From assembly GCA_039972875.1 (NCBI GenBank), contig JBDWMA010000042.1, forward strand, positions 496,001 through 560,000: DNA of 64,000 nt, read 5' to 3'. The notes below the pieces were generated by a model. It was not told where the DNA came from. It was given only the letters and a program-made list of their open reading frames with translations, and made no database searches. Of this stretch, positions 17,730 through 26,084 are shown piece after piece. Position 1 is the first letter of the stretch. The number at the start of each line of letters is the position of its first letter. The translations under genes and the position numbers were made by a program. Source of the stretch: Pseudoruegeria sp039972875. GTDB taxonomy: Bacteria > Pseudomonadota > Alphaproteobacteria > Rhodobacterales > Rhodobacteraceae.

Positions 17730-18617
17730 TCAAGGTTGATCCAAAATATAATCCGGCTGCAGTCCTGAGACACGAATTGGCGCTTGCACGCTATGACCTG
17801 CAAAAAACCCATAACCGGCGATCAGTGCGGTTTTCAAACCTGCTGCCTGCCCTCCCAAGATATCCGTATGAAGGCTATCCCCCACCATGACCGTTCGATC
17901 AGGGTCAAAGTGTCCCAAACGTTCAAAGGCCAGATCGAAAATATTCTGAAATGGTTTACCAAAGAATTGCGGCTCCACGCCCGTTACATCCCCAAGCCGA
18001 TGTGCGAACTTTCCGGGCTCGGTTGAAAAACCGTTTTCACGGGGCGCTACGATATCAGGGTTTCCCACGATGACAGGGCGCGCATGTCTCATCAATGACG
18101 CCTCAAGCAAAGCCTGACGTTGATCCGTCCATACAGCGCTGCCCATGAGGATAAATCCCTCCGCTGCGTCGTAAACAGCAGGATCCTCAGCCAAATAAGT
18201 GACATCGAGATGATCCAAATCTTCTCGCCCCAAGCTTTCAGTGGCCATGAGCCCCCAGTGCGTCGCTGACATCTCGCCAAGCCCTGCAAGTACGGCCTTA
18301 CGGCTGGTGATCACATCCTCCGGGTCAAACTCATACCCTAGACGTTCGTATTTTCGCATAAGCGATGAATGCGGATAACCAGCAGCATTCGACACCACCA
18401 ACACCCGCTTGCCCGATTTTTGCAGGCCAGCAACGCGTTCCGGCACGCCAGGAATTGCGGTTTCGCCGATATTCAACACGCCGAAAGCATCCAGCAGGAA
18501 AACATCCGCGTCATCCGCGATGCAATCCAAGTTTGCCAACCTGTGGCACGCGGCCGAACGTGCGACCGCAGGAAGCCTGTGGCGCACGTGTTCATAGGCC
18601 TCAAAGGCCTCCTGCAT
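17730..18617 (-). CDS. HAD-IIA hydrolase at the end of the phn-type operon
   Basis: A 295-residue HAD protein with a class IIA (NagD-like) cap. Motif I is VFLLDAFGVLN, motif II is VVSNAAG and motif IV is VMVGDSLHTDILGG. The D+2 position, Asp in phosphatases, is Phe. The same kind of change is seen in the TIGR01459-type branch and in dehalogenases and phosphonatase. The ATG chosen (complement 18615-18617) lies two bases after the stop of the second permease gene, so it is translationally linked to the transporter. It probably acts on what PhnCDE imports, but the reaction is unknown. Confidence 0.75.
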   Translation of the reverse strand: MQEAFEAYEHVRHRLPAVARSAACHRLANLDCIADDADVFLLDAFGVLNIGETAIPGVPERVAGLQKSGKRVLVVSNAAGYPHSSLMRKYERLGYEFDPEDVITSRKAVLAGLGEMSATHWGLMATESLGREDLDHLDVTYLAEDPAVYDAAEGFILMGSAVWTDQRQALLEASLMRHARPVIVGNPDIVAPRENGFSTEPGKFAHRLGDVTGVEPQFFGKPFQNIFDLAFERLGHFDPDRTVMVGDSLHTDILGGQAAGLKTALIAGYGFFAGHSVQAPIRVSGLQPDYILDQP

Positions 18618-18619
18618 TT

Positions 18620-19435
18620 TCAAATGATCGCACCTCGAACCTTGGCAGATACCCATTCTGAAAGAACCACAGCCGCAAGTATCACCAGCAATATCAGTGA
18701 GACTTGTGGCCATGCCAAAACATTTAGCGAAGAGGACAACTGCAATCCAATACCACCCGCCCCGACGAGGCCCAGAACCGTACTTTCACGGATATTAATA
18801 TCCCAGCGAAAAACAGCAATGCCCGCAAAGGCAGGCAGGATTTGGGGCACTACGCCATAGGCCATCACCTGCCAGCGCGACGCGCCCGTTGCGGTTATCG
18901 CCTCAACCTGCGTTTCGTTGATTTCTTCGATTGCCTCATACAATAGCTTTGCACAAAATCCAATGGACCGGATGGCAATCGCGATAACCCCCGCAAATAC
19001 GCCGGGTCCAATGATTGCGATAAGCAGCAATGCCCAGATCAATGAGTTGATTGAACGGGTCGAGACGATGATTAACAAAGCGATGGGGCGCACAATAAAC
19101 CGGGATGGCGTGGTGTTTCGCGCCGCCAAAAAAGCGACGGGAACCGCAAGGATCAAGGCAAAAATCGTCCCAAGCGTTGCAATGTTTAATGTGTCCCAAA
19201 TCGGCTTGCCCAATTGGGAGATGTAACTCCATTTGGGGGGTGTTGCACGGGTCCAGATGTCATCTGCGATACGCGGTGCGTCCCACACAAAGAACCACGT
19301 GGTCGACGCCGATATTTTTTGCCAACAATAAGCGAACACCGCCACGCCGATCAGCCACATAATCCAATGCATAAGGCTTTCACGACGGGTTCGTCTTTGC
19401 CAAATCTGTTGGCCCTTTAAATCTTGAACCGGCAT
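18620..19435 (-). CDS. phnE: phosphonate-type ABC transporter permease (second PhnE)
   Basis: A 271-residue permease of the PhnE class with about six helices and the coupling loop EAITATGASRWQVMAYGVVPQILPAF. It is paralogous to the permease encoded directly upstream; the two probably form a heterodimeric channel. Its ATG shares one base with the upstream stop (TAATG). Confidence 0.87.
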   Translation of the reverse strand: MPVQDLKGQQIWQRRTRRESLMHWIMWLIGVAVFAYCWQKISASTTWFFVWDAPRIADDIWTRATPPKWSYISQLGKPIWDTLNIATLGTIFALILAVPVAFLAARNTTPSRFIVRPIALLIIVSTRSINSLIWALLLIAIIGPGVFAGVIAIAIRSIGFCAKLLYEAIEEINETQVEAITATGASRWQVMAYGVVPQILPAFAGIAVFRWDINIRESTVLGLVGAGGIGLQLSSSLNVLAWPQVSLILLVILAAVVLSEWVSAKVRGAII

Positions 19436-20244
19436 TACTGGACCCTCTCACGGATGATGCCCGACAAATATTCAAGCACCATGACGATCACGATGATGAT
19501 CAGTAAAATTGCAGCGGCCGTGTCATATTCATAGCGATCAAAGGCGGTATTCAGTGTTGCCCCAATTCCGCCTGCACCGACAAGTCCCAGAATGGCGCTT
19601 TCACGAAAGTTGATATCCAATCGATAGATCGAAAGTCCAATGAGACGTGGCATCACTTGCGGTTGAACACCGTAGTTGATCCACTGCCCCCATTTAGCGC
19701 CGGAGGCCTTGATCGCCTCGGCTTGCACACGGTCCATGCTCTCTATGTCTTCGGCCAAAAGTTTGGACAAAAATCCAATCGTTGCAAAACTCAGAGTTAA
19801 GAACCCAGCAAGTGGTCCAAACCCAAATATGGCCACGAGCAGAATTGCGACAATGATTTCCTGCAAGGCACGGCTAATTGCGATGATCGAACGACAGATT
19901 AAATAAACCGGCAAAGGCGCAATATTACGCGCAGCCCCAAGCGCGATTGGGATAGAGATTGCAATACCAACGACTGATGAGGCTACGGTCATGATAATGC
20001 TTTCAATCATGCCCTCCCAGATGTCACCAGATCGGGATGTAAAATCAGGACTGGTGAAGGCGAGCACAAATTGTTTACCGCGATCCAGGCCCTCATATAC
20101 GCGGGACCAGTTCACCTCAATCGTCATAAAGGCCGCAATCATATAAGCCACAAATCCAAGGATCAAAGCCCATCTCAGCCATGGACGTTGGACAAACGGA
20201 GGTTTTTTCCAAGGTTTACCGATGCGTGCTTGGGCTTCAGTCAT
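19435..20244 (-). CDS. phnE: phosphonate-type ABC transporter permease (first PhnE)
   Basis: A 269-residue PhnE-class permease. Its N-terminal helix (around WALILGFVAYMIAAFM) is followed by a long periplasmic stretch and the coupling loop EAIKASGAKWGQW. The ATG overlaps the phnC stop as ATGA. It works with the second permease, PhnC and the binding protein of the same operon. Confidence 0.87.
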   Translation of the reverse strand: MTEAQARIGKPWKKPPFVQRPWLRWALILGFVAYMIAAFMTIEVNWSRVYEGLDRGKQFVLAFTSPDFTSRSGDIWEGMIESIIMTVASSVVGIAISIPIALGAARNIAPLPVYLICRSIIAISRALQEIIVAILLVAIFGFGPLAGFLTLSFATIGFLSKLLAEDIESMDRVQAEAIKASGAKWGQWINYGVQPQVMPRLIGLSIYRLDINFRESAILGLVGAGGIGATLNTAFDRYEYDTAAAILLIIIVIVMVLEYLSGIIRERVQ

Positions 20245-21029
20245 TCTGCCGCCTCGCTTTCATCATCAACAGTTTCAATCGTCGCTTCCCAATCCTCTGC
20301 ACCGTAGATGGTGGTTAAAACGTCAGGCGTCAGATCGTCTGGTAGGCCATCAAATTCAATCGCCCCAAAACGCAAACCAATGACCCGCTGCACAAACATT
20401 TGGGCTAATGCCACATCGTGAATGTTTATAATTGCAGCCAATCCGCGTTCTTTGCAGAGCTCACAGATGAGGCGCATGATCTGTCGAGACGTTTTCGGAT
20501 CTAATGAAGCTGTGGGCTCATCCACCAAAAGGACAGCTGGGTTTTGTATCAAAGCGCGGCAAATGCCGATCCGCTGACGTTGCCCCCCGGACAATTCATC
20601 GGCGCGTTTGTCGGCCATGTGGGCTAAGCCAACACGATCCAACAAACGAAAGGCCTCATCGACATCAGATTGCGGAAATTTACGCAAAAGACTGCGCCAA
20701 AAACCGACATAGCCCAGACGGCCGGACAAAACATTTTCCATGACGCTCAGACGTTCGACCAGTGCGTATTCCTGAAAGATCATCCCCATACGACGACGCT
20801 CCCGACGCAATGCGCCCGATGATAGGCCCGTAAGCTCCACATCGCCAAGAAACACCTTGCCCGAAGTCGGTTCAACAAGGCGATTAATGCAGCGAATAAG
20901 AGTCGATTTTCCTGCGCCGGATGGACCAATTAGGGCCAAAACTTGCCCTTCAGGAACAGTCAGATCAACAGACTTCAACGCTTGGTCGCCAGTTTTGTAC
21001 GTTTTAATGAGCTTTTCAAGACGCAGCAT
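20241..21029 (-). CDS. phnC: phosphonate-type ABC transporter ATP-binding protein PhnC
   Basis: A 262-residue ATPase with Walker A GPSGAGKST, the PhnC-typical segment MGMIFQEYALVERLSVMENV, signature LSGGQRQRIGICRAL, Walker B VLLVDEPTASLD and an H-loop in IINIHDVALA. The start is the ATG at complement 21027-21029, with GGAGG six bases upstream; seven in-frame codons further upstream are disregarded. It energises uptake of phosphonate, phosphite or phosphate ester. Confidence 0.9.
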   Translation of the reverse strand: MLRLEKLIKTYKTGDQALKSVDLTVPEGQVLALIGPSGAGKSTLIRCINRLVEPTSGKVFLGDVELTGLSSGALRRERRRMGMIFQEYALVERLSVMENVLSGRLGYVGFWRSLLRKFPQSDVDEAFRLLDRVGLAHMADKRADELSGGQRQRIGICRALIQNPAVLLVDEPTASLDPKTSRQIMRLICELCKERGLAAIINIHDVALAQMFVQRVIGLRFGAIEFDGLPDDLTPDVLTTIYGAEDWEATIETVDDESEAAE

Positions 21030-21062
21030 GAAAAACCTCCCCCACCTCAAATTCTATTATTG

Positions 21063-21092
21063 GAAATGGCGGGCCCAAAGACCCGCCATTTC
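21063..21092 (-). terminator. intercistronic hairpin between the phn binding protein gene and phnC
   Basis: GAAATGGCGGG and CCCGCCATTTC form a perfect 11-bp stem with an 8-base loop. It begins six bases after the SBP stop and is not followed by a U-run. It probably stabilises the upstream message or attenuates read-through. Confidence 0.7.
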
Positions 21093-21097
21093 AAGAT

Positions 21098-22072
21098 TTA
21101 TTCGCAAGAATAGCTGACGCCGTTTGCCGTATCGATTTTGCGGATCACTTCCCAGAATTCCTTATAAGTCATTGGTAGGAATTGACCCTCATTCGACTTT
21201 TCGAACTCGGCCTGTAGTGATGTGCCGTCCCACTCAAAACTAAAGAAGGCATCACGAATGCTTTCTTTCAGTTCCGGTGTCAGGTTATGCGCAGTACCAA
21301 AGCCAGTGGTCGGGAATGTTTGCGATTTATAAATTGTCACAACTTGGTCTTCGGTGATGACATCTCGGCTTAACATTCGCGCTTTAACAGAGTTGGCGAT
21401 CGAAGCAGCCATGTAGTCCTTGTTGGCGACCCCAAGAATAGAGTTATCGTGTTTTCCGGAGTAAACCGGTTCAAAATCGCGATCGGGCAGCATATCAAAG
21501 TCACCCTTTAGAATCGCGCTCGGTGCCTTGAAGCCTGAATTTGAGGTCGGTGACGTAAAGGCCAATTGATTGCCTCTGATGTCTTCGACCTTTTCAATTC
21601 CAGACCCCGGGTACGTGATAATTTCCATCTCGTAGCCGAAATTTCCATCCTTAGACGCCATAATTGTAAACGGATTAAACCCAGCACAATTCACCGCCAG
21701 TGGATTTGATCCCGTGTTGAAACCAGCGATATGTAATCGACCAGACCGCATCGCTTCAATCTGGGCTGCGTTGTTCTGAACAGGGAAGAACACGACCGAT
21801 TTACCGGTCTTATCCTCAAGATGTGTTAGAAAGTCAGACCATGCTTCTTTGTAAACCGCTGGATCTTCAACTGGGGTATACGCAAAAATAAGCGTACTTG
21901 GGTCCACCAAATCGGCTGGATCCGTTGGTGTATCAGCCACAAGATCGCCGTCTACGTCACAGAACCTCTTATCCAAATCACCATGTGGACAATCCTCGGC
22001 GGCCACGGGCCCCGTCAGAGACACCATAGCGATCAAAGCCGCACTAGACAAAATTGTATTCTTTAATTTCAT
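21098..22072 (-). CDS. phnD: phosphate/phosphite/phosphonate-binding periplasmic protein (PhnD-like)
   Basis: A 324-residue SBP with a signal peptide (ILSSAALIAMVSLTGPVAA, cleavage before EDC). It carries the PhnD-family core: FAYTPVEDPAVYKEAW, HIAGFNTGSN, and the anion-binding loop TSPTSNSGF. A short acidic insert after the signal (RFCDVDGDLVADTPTDP) has a possible disulfide with the preceding Cys. It is the first gene of the operon. Family alone does not separate phosphonate from phosphite or phosphate-ester binding. No Pho box was recognised upstream. Confidence 0.82.
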   Translation of the reverse strand: MKLKNTILSSAALIAMVSLTGPVAAEDCPHGDLDKRFCDVDGDLVADTPTDPADLVDPSTLIFAYTPVEDPAVYKEAWSDFLTHLEDKTGKSVVFFPVQNNAAQIEAMRSGRLHIAGFNTGSNPLAVNCAGFNPFTIMASKDGNFGYEMEIITYPGSGIEKVEDIRGNQLAFTSPTSNSGFKAPSAILKGDFDMLPDRDFEPVYSGKHDNSILGVANKDYMAASIANSVKARMLSRDVITEDQVVTIYKSQTFPTTGFGTAHNLTPELKESIRDAFFSFEWDGTSLQAEFEKSNEGQFLPMTYKEFWEVIRKIDTANGVSYSCE

Positions 22073-22479
22073 GTAAGTATCCTCCCAAACGTCAGAGGCT
22101 ATCGGGAATGGACGAATTTACAAGAAATTAATTTTCGAATTCTAGCCAAGAAAACCACATTTACGAGCAAACTGGGAAACCCGCGACCAGTCTGCGCTTA
22201 TATATTACTGATCTTGTCCTGGTTTAGGTCCGGTCTCATTCGACCAATGTTTGCGATGAAGAAGATATGGAATGGCAACGAAATACACAGACGCATTTTA
22301 GCGCGTTGCAGTGCGCATCACGATCAGTAACGGCTTCATGCGGCAACAGGTTTCATCAAATTTGGGTGTTGGATTTTTGACATTGGAAAAATATGGCCAA
22401 CAACATCAACATGATGACTTAATGTCTAGGCCGCACGAGGATGTCGAGAAAGAGTACACCCACCACTGCGACTAATTCC
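22073..22479. other. gap holding the phn promoter, otherwise unassigned
   Basis: A spacer of about 400 bases between the divergent phn operon start and the IS3 left end. The A/T-rich part next to 22073 should hold the phn promoter. A 45-codon plus frame at 22338-22475 (MRQQVSSNLGVGF... ending YTHHCD) stops five bases before the IS end. It matches nothing I know and may be the broken tail of the gene the element entered, or chance. Confidence 0.35.
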
Positions 22480-22990
22480 TGGACCTGTCACGGTTTGATG
22501 CCGCTCCTTTGATAGCATTTACTGCATCATAGGAGATGAATTATGGGACAGAAACGGACGGAGGAATTCCGCAAGGATGCAGTGCGTATCGCGTCGACCA
22601 GTGGGCTGACGTGCAAACAAGTGGCTGATGACCTTGGTGCCGGAATGTCGACGCTGAACAAGTGGATCACGGGCTACCGAGACACGGATGTGGTGTCAAA
22701 AGAGGGTCTAGGCCTCGCACAAGAGAATGACCGACTTCGACGTGAGATCCGGCTCCTCAAGGAGGAGAGGGAAATCTTAAAAAAAAGCCACCCAGTTCTT
22801 CGCGAGCCAAATCAGAAATGGGCAGGTGATTGCGTAGTATTCTGCCGAGAGGTCATCACACGGAACGAGGCTACCAATTCTGTCCTCACGATTATTAGAA
22901 GATCCTGCGTCAGCATGGGTTGAATAGCGCCAGTACTGGTGCAAACATCGACAGGATTGCGTCCTTGATACTTGAGGCATCGCCTACTTT
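22480..22990 (+). mobile_element. degenerate IS3-family element
   Basis: The left end looks like an IS3-type inverted repeat (TGGACCTGTCACGGTTTGAT), about 60 bases before orfA. OrfA is nearly whole. The orfB part is a wreck: PNQKWAGD (22807-22830, around the first catalytic Asp) is followed 23 bases later by HHTERGYQFCPHDY (from 22854), with a TAG at 22896-22898 and then KILRQHGLN. In intact elements about 70-80 residues separate those blocks, so there is an internal deletion, plus frameshifts, a nonsense change and Asp-to-Glu in HTDRG. The right end was not found. Confidence 0.85.
22543..22923 (+). pseudogene. IS3 transposase orfA running into broken orfB
   Basis: Codons 1-80 match IS3 OrfA: KRTEEFRKDAV, the helix-turn-helix TCKQVADDLGAGMSTLNKWI and the leucine-zipper-like ENDRLRREIRLLKEEREILKK. 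The A-rich run after EILKK is the usual -1 frameshift site. The frame then changes; the alternate frame reads ATQFFASQ, the normal OrfA end. The remaining 40 or so codons are scrambled orfB. The product cannot transpose. Confidence 0.85.
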
Positions 22991-23091
22991 AACACCTGTC
23001 ATCTCAATACCCGATCAGTGAGCCGTCTTTGGCGACTGAACCTAGAGATCTTTGCGAAACGCCCAAAGCGCTAAACAGGTCTGCAAGGGTC

Positions 23092-23161
23092 ATATGTATA
23101 CTTGGCATCACTACCCACACTACCCACCTTATATGTATAATCTGATTTTTAGATAATCTGA
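23092..23161 (+). promoter_or_regulatory. direct repeats upstream of the XRE gene
   Basis: ATATGTATA occurs at 23092-23100 and 23131-23139, TACCCAC at 23112-23118 and 23121-23127, and ATAATCTGA at 23137-23145 and 23153-23161. The block ends 47 bases before the XRE start and is more A/T-rich than its surroundings. It probably holds the promoter and the autoregulatory operator. Confidence 0.45.
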
Positions 23162-23207
23162 AAATAAGATTACTGGTACGTGTCCGAAGCATCATACGGG
23201 CACTCAA

Positions 23208-23453
23208 ATGACCAAAACTCTTCACACCGACGGACATTTGGCGCTCATTTCAGCCCGTAAATCCCAAAAGCTCTCGCAGGCAGCCTTGGCTGACTGGCTG
23301 AAGTGTCATCAATCGTTCGTCGCCCGGATCGAGTCAGTTCAGCGGCGTATTGATGTGCCAGAACTGGTGATCATAGCGCGAGCGCTCGATGTTCCAGCGG
23401 AACACTTCTTCGATGCAGTCATTAAAGCTGTACCGCCCGGGGAGCGAATTTAA
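23208..23453 (+). CDS. small XRE-family HTH regulator
   Basis: An 81-residue protein that is essentially one helix-turn-helix of the Cro/CI class: LALISARKSQKLSQAALADW followed by HQSFVARIESVQRR and VPELVIIARALDVPAEHFF. It has no effector domain and no toxin or methylase partner beside it. It lies just downstream of the dead IS3 element in a gene-poor patch, so it may be a left-over from a lost mobile segment. The gene itself looks intact. Confidence 0.8.
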   Translation: MTKTLHTDGHLALISARKSQKLSQAALADWLKCHQSFVARIESVQRRIDVPELVIIARALDVPAEHFFDAVIKAVPPGERI

Positions 23454-23703
23454 GATTCTGATTTCATTGATCAATCACGAATACCACAAGGGATTTGTCC
23501 AGCTTTGAGTGTGACCAAAGCATAACTATTCGCGCCCAAAAACTCCCTCAAACCCCGTACTCAACATAGCGACGACTTTACCCCGAAAACATCGGTGTTA
23601 AGCCGCCTAATGTACAACCTATGTGTAGATAATGGACCCGAGTTAGAACGAAATGGGCAACCTATGGGTCACTTCACAGGGACAACTAGTTACATAAAAA
23701 CTG
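23454..23703. other. non-coding gap after the XRE gene
   Basis: 250 bases without a supportable gene. A short plus-frame string LCVDNGPEL (about 23622-23648) resembles the catalytic DNGPE block of IS3-type transposases and could be a second scrap of insertion sequence, but it is too short to be sure. No clear terminator for nrdJ was found. Confidence 0.3.
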
Positions 23704-25992
23704 TCACCCGCATTTACTGTGCCCGCAAGAGCGGCAAGTCATACAACCTTCGACCATTTGCAAATCGAACTGACCACAAGCAGGACAGGCCTTGCCACGT
23801 GGGGCTTCCCCTACAACGACGGCTTCGGATTTGGGGTCGGCCTTCAGGCCCATACCTTCACCTTCGATGAAGCCGATGGCGATCAGGTGGCGCTCAATGA
23901 CACCGCCGATCGCGGCAAGGATTGATGGGATGTATTTCCCTTGGATCCATGCGCCACCGCGTGGGTCGAACACCGCCTTAAGTTCTTCGACAACAAAAGA
24001 CACATCCCCACCCCGACGGAACACCGCAGAGATCATCCGTGTCAAAGCTAAAGTCCACGCGTAATGCTCCATGTTTTTGGAGTTGATAAAGACTTCGAAC
24101 GGGCGACGATGACCGTTGATAATGATGTCATTGATCGTCAGATAAATTGCGTGCTCACTATCGGGCCATTTCAGTTTATAGGTATTACCTTCCAGAGCTT
24201 GCGGGCGGTCCAGAGGTTCGGACATGTAAATCACATCCCCATGAGGTGTCATGGGCTCTTCGTCGCTGTTTGCCACGACAGTTGGTGCCTCTTCGCTTTC
24301 ACTGACTGATAATACAGATCCAGTCACATCGTTCGGGCGATATGTCGTACAACCTTTACATCCAGAATCCCAAGCCTCCATGTAGACTTCTTTGAAGTCT
24401 TCAAAGCTTATGTCCTCAGGGCAGTTGATGGTTTTCGAAATTGAGCTATCGATCCATTTCTGCGCGGCCGCCTGCATACGCACGTGATCCAACGGTGCGA
24501 GGGTTTGGGCATTCACAAAATAAGAAGGCAGAGCTTTATCTCCAAACTTTTCACGCCACATCTGAACCGCGTAATCCACGACCTCCTCTTCGGTGCGGGA
24601 GCCGTCTTTCTGCAAAACTTTGCGACTGTAAGCGTAGGCAAAGACCGGCTCGATACCAGAGGAAACGTTACCTGCATAAAGGCTAATCGTGCCAGTTGGT
24701 GCAATCGACGTTAGCAGCGCATTGCGAATACCATGTTTACGGATCGCGTCTTTGACGTCCTGGTTCATGTGCAGCAAAGAACCCGAAGCAAGGTATTTAT
24801 CCGCATCAAATAACGGGAACGGGCCTTTTTCTTTGGCAAGTTCCACAGACGCCAAATAAGAGGCTCGCGCGATGAGTTTCATCCAAGATTCTGTTTGGGC
24901 CGCTGCTTCCTCAGAACCATACCGCAGACCCACCATCAACAGCGCATCTGCGAGACCCGTTACCCCAAGGCCGATCCGACGTTTCGCCTGTGCCTCTTGC
25001 GCCTGCTTTTCCAGAGGGAAGCGGCTTGCATCCACAACATTGTCCATCATGCGCACAGCCATACGCACAAGGTCCTCTAGCTGTTTCTCATCAAGTGCTG
25101 CATTGGCCTCAAAGGGGGCAGCCACAAGGCGCGCCAAATTGACAGACCCCAGCAGACACGCACCATAAGGGGGCAAAGGTTGCTCTCCGCAGGGGTTTGT
25201 GGCGGCGATGGTCTCACAATAGGCCAGGTTGTTCATCTGGTTGATGCGGTCAATAAAAATCACACCCGGCTCCGCATAATCATATGTGCCTTGCATGATC
25301 TGGTTCCACAAATCACGGGCCTGAACGGTTGCATAGGTAGTTCCGTCGAAAACAAGATCCCAGCTTCCGCCAGCCTTTACGGCTTCCATAAAGGGATCCG
25401 TCACCAGCACAGAAAGGTTGAACATACGCAACCGGGCTGGGTCTTGTTTTGCTGTAATAAAATCCTGAATGTCAGGGTGATCACACCGCATTGTCGCCAT
25501 CATTGCACCGCGACGGCTGCCCGCCGACATGATCGTGCGACACATTGCATCCCAGACATCCATAAAGGACAACGGACCGGAGGCATCCGCTGCGACCCCT
25601 TTGACGTCCGCGCCACGAGGGCGAATGGTCGAGAAATCATACCCAATCCCGCCGCCTTGTTGCATGGTCAGAGCTGCCTCTTTGAGCATATCAAAAATGC
25701 CGCCCATGCTGTCAGGCACGGTACCCATAACAAAACAATTGAACATCGTGACCGAACGCCCGGTCCCCGCACCGGCGGTGATGCGACCCGCTGGCAGATA
25801 TTTAAAATCCTCCAACGCGTCGTAGAATTTTTGTTCCCAATGGCTCGAATCCGATTCGACCTCTGCAAGGGCACCGGCGATCCGACGCCACGTATCCTCA
25901 ACCGAATGATCTAAAACGCTGCCATCGGCGTCCTTAAGGCGGTACTTCATATCCCAGATTTGTTGGGCAATCGGAGCGGAGAATCGTGTCAT
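23704..25992 (-). CDS. nrdJ: adenosylcobalamin-dependent (class II) ribonucleotide reductase
   Basis: A 762-residue enzyme that reduces ribonucleotides to deoxyribonucleotides using a 5'-deoxyadenosyl radical from vitamin B12. The active-site block NPCGEQPLPPYGACLLGS is present, as are TMFNCFV with an early redox Cys and the phosphate-binding APTGTISLYAGN. The C-terminal tail CPACG...CMTCRSCGHSKCG is the Cys-rich segment that shuttles electrons. The start is the ATG at complement 25990-25992 (MTRFSAPIAQQIW) with AGGA eight bases upstream; an in-frame extension to 26025 is less likely. It needs no separate small subunit and none is present. Confidence 0.95.
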   Translation of the reverse strand: MTRFSAPIAQQIWDMKYRLKDADGSVLDHSVEDTWRRIAGALAEVESDSSHWEQKFYDALEDFKYLPAGRITAGAGTGRSVTMFNCFVMGTVPDSMGGIFDMLKEAALTMQQGGGIGYDFSTIRPRGADVKGVAADASGPLSFMDVWDAMCRTIMSAGSRRGAMMATMRCDHPDIQDFITAKQDPARLRMFNLSVLVTDPFMEAVKAGGSWDLVFDGTTYATVQARDLWNQIMQGTYDYAEPGVIFIDRINQMNNLAYCETIAATNPCGEQPLPPYGACLLGSVNLARLVAAPFEANAALDEKQLEDLVRMAVRMMDNVVDASRFPLEKQAQEAQAKRRIGLGVTGLADALLMVGLRYGSEEAAAQTESWMKLIARASYLASVELAKEKGPFPLFDADKYLASGSLLHMNQDVKDAIRKHGIRNALLTSIAPTGTISLYAGNVSSGIEPVFAYAYSRKVLQKDGSRTEEEVVDYAVQMWREKFGDKALPSYFVNAQTLAPLDHVRMQAAAQKWIDSSISKTINCPEDISFEDFKEVYMEAWDSGCKGCTTYRPNDVTGSVLSVSESEEAPTVVANSDEEPMTPHGDVIYMSEPLDRPQALEGNTYKLKWPDSEHAIYLTINDIIINGHRRPFEVFINSKNMEHYAWTLALTRMISAVFRRGGDVSFVVEELKAVFDPRGGAWIQGKYIPSILAAIGGVIERHLIAIGFIEGEGMGLKADPKSEAVVVGEAPRGKACPACGQFDLQMVEGCMTCRSCGHSKCG

Positions 25993-26021
25993 CGGTGTGG
26001 TCCTGTGAAATGGGCAGGAAG

Positions 26022-26068
26022 ACACAATAGATTGAACCTCACCTGAAATCCACTACTATATGTTCCAA
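26022..26068. promoter_or_regulatory. paired NrdR-like boxes
   Basis: In the 92-base divergent spacer, ACACAATAGATTGAAC (26022-26037) matches about 13 of 16 positions of the NrdR consensus and CTACTATATGTTCCAA (26053-26068) about 9. The second box begins 31 bases after the first, the three-turn spacing known for NrdR box pairs. This predicts NrdR repression of nrdJ when dATP is high. Confidence 0.5.
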
Positions 26069-26084
26069 ACTTGGGGGCGACTCT

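Noticed and set aside
22073..22200. Pho box for the phn-type operon
   Set aside because: No pair of CTGTCAT-like repeats with the right spacing could be found on either strand.
22338..22475. A 45-codon plus frame just before the IS3 left end
   Set aside because: No recognisable similarity and no ribosome site; kept only as a note in the gap entry.
23622..23648. LCVDNGPEL string as a second transposase remnant
   Set aside because: Only about nine residues match and the flanks do not follow any transposase, so it is not listed as a feature of its own.
25180..25914. A 244-codon plus-strand open frame inside nrdJ
   Set aside because: It lies wholly antisense to a certain gene, has the His/Arg/Cys-rich composition of a shadow frame and matches no family.
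25993..26084. Possible cobalamin riboswitch before the B12-dependent nrdJ
   Set aside because: The spacer is only 92 bases and has no B12-box-like sequence; NrdR-like boxes explain it better.
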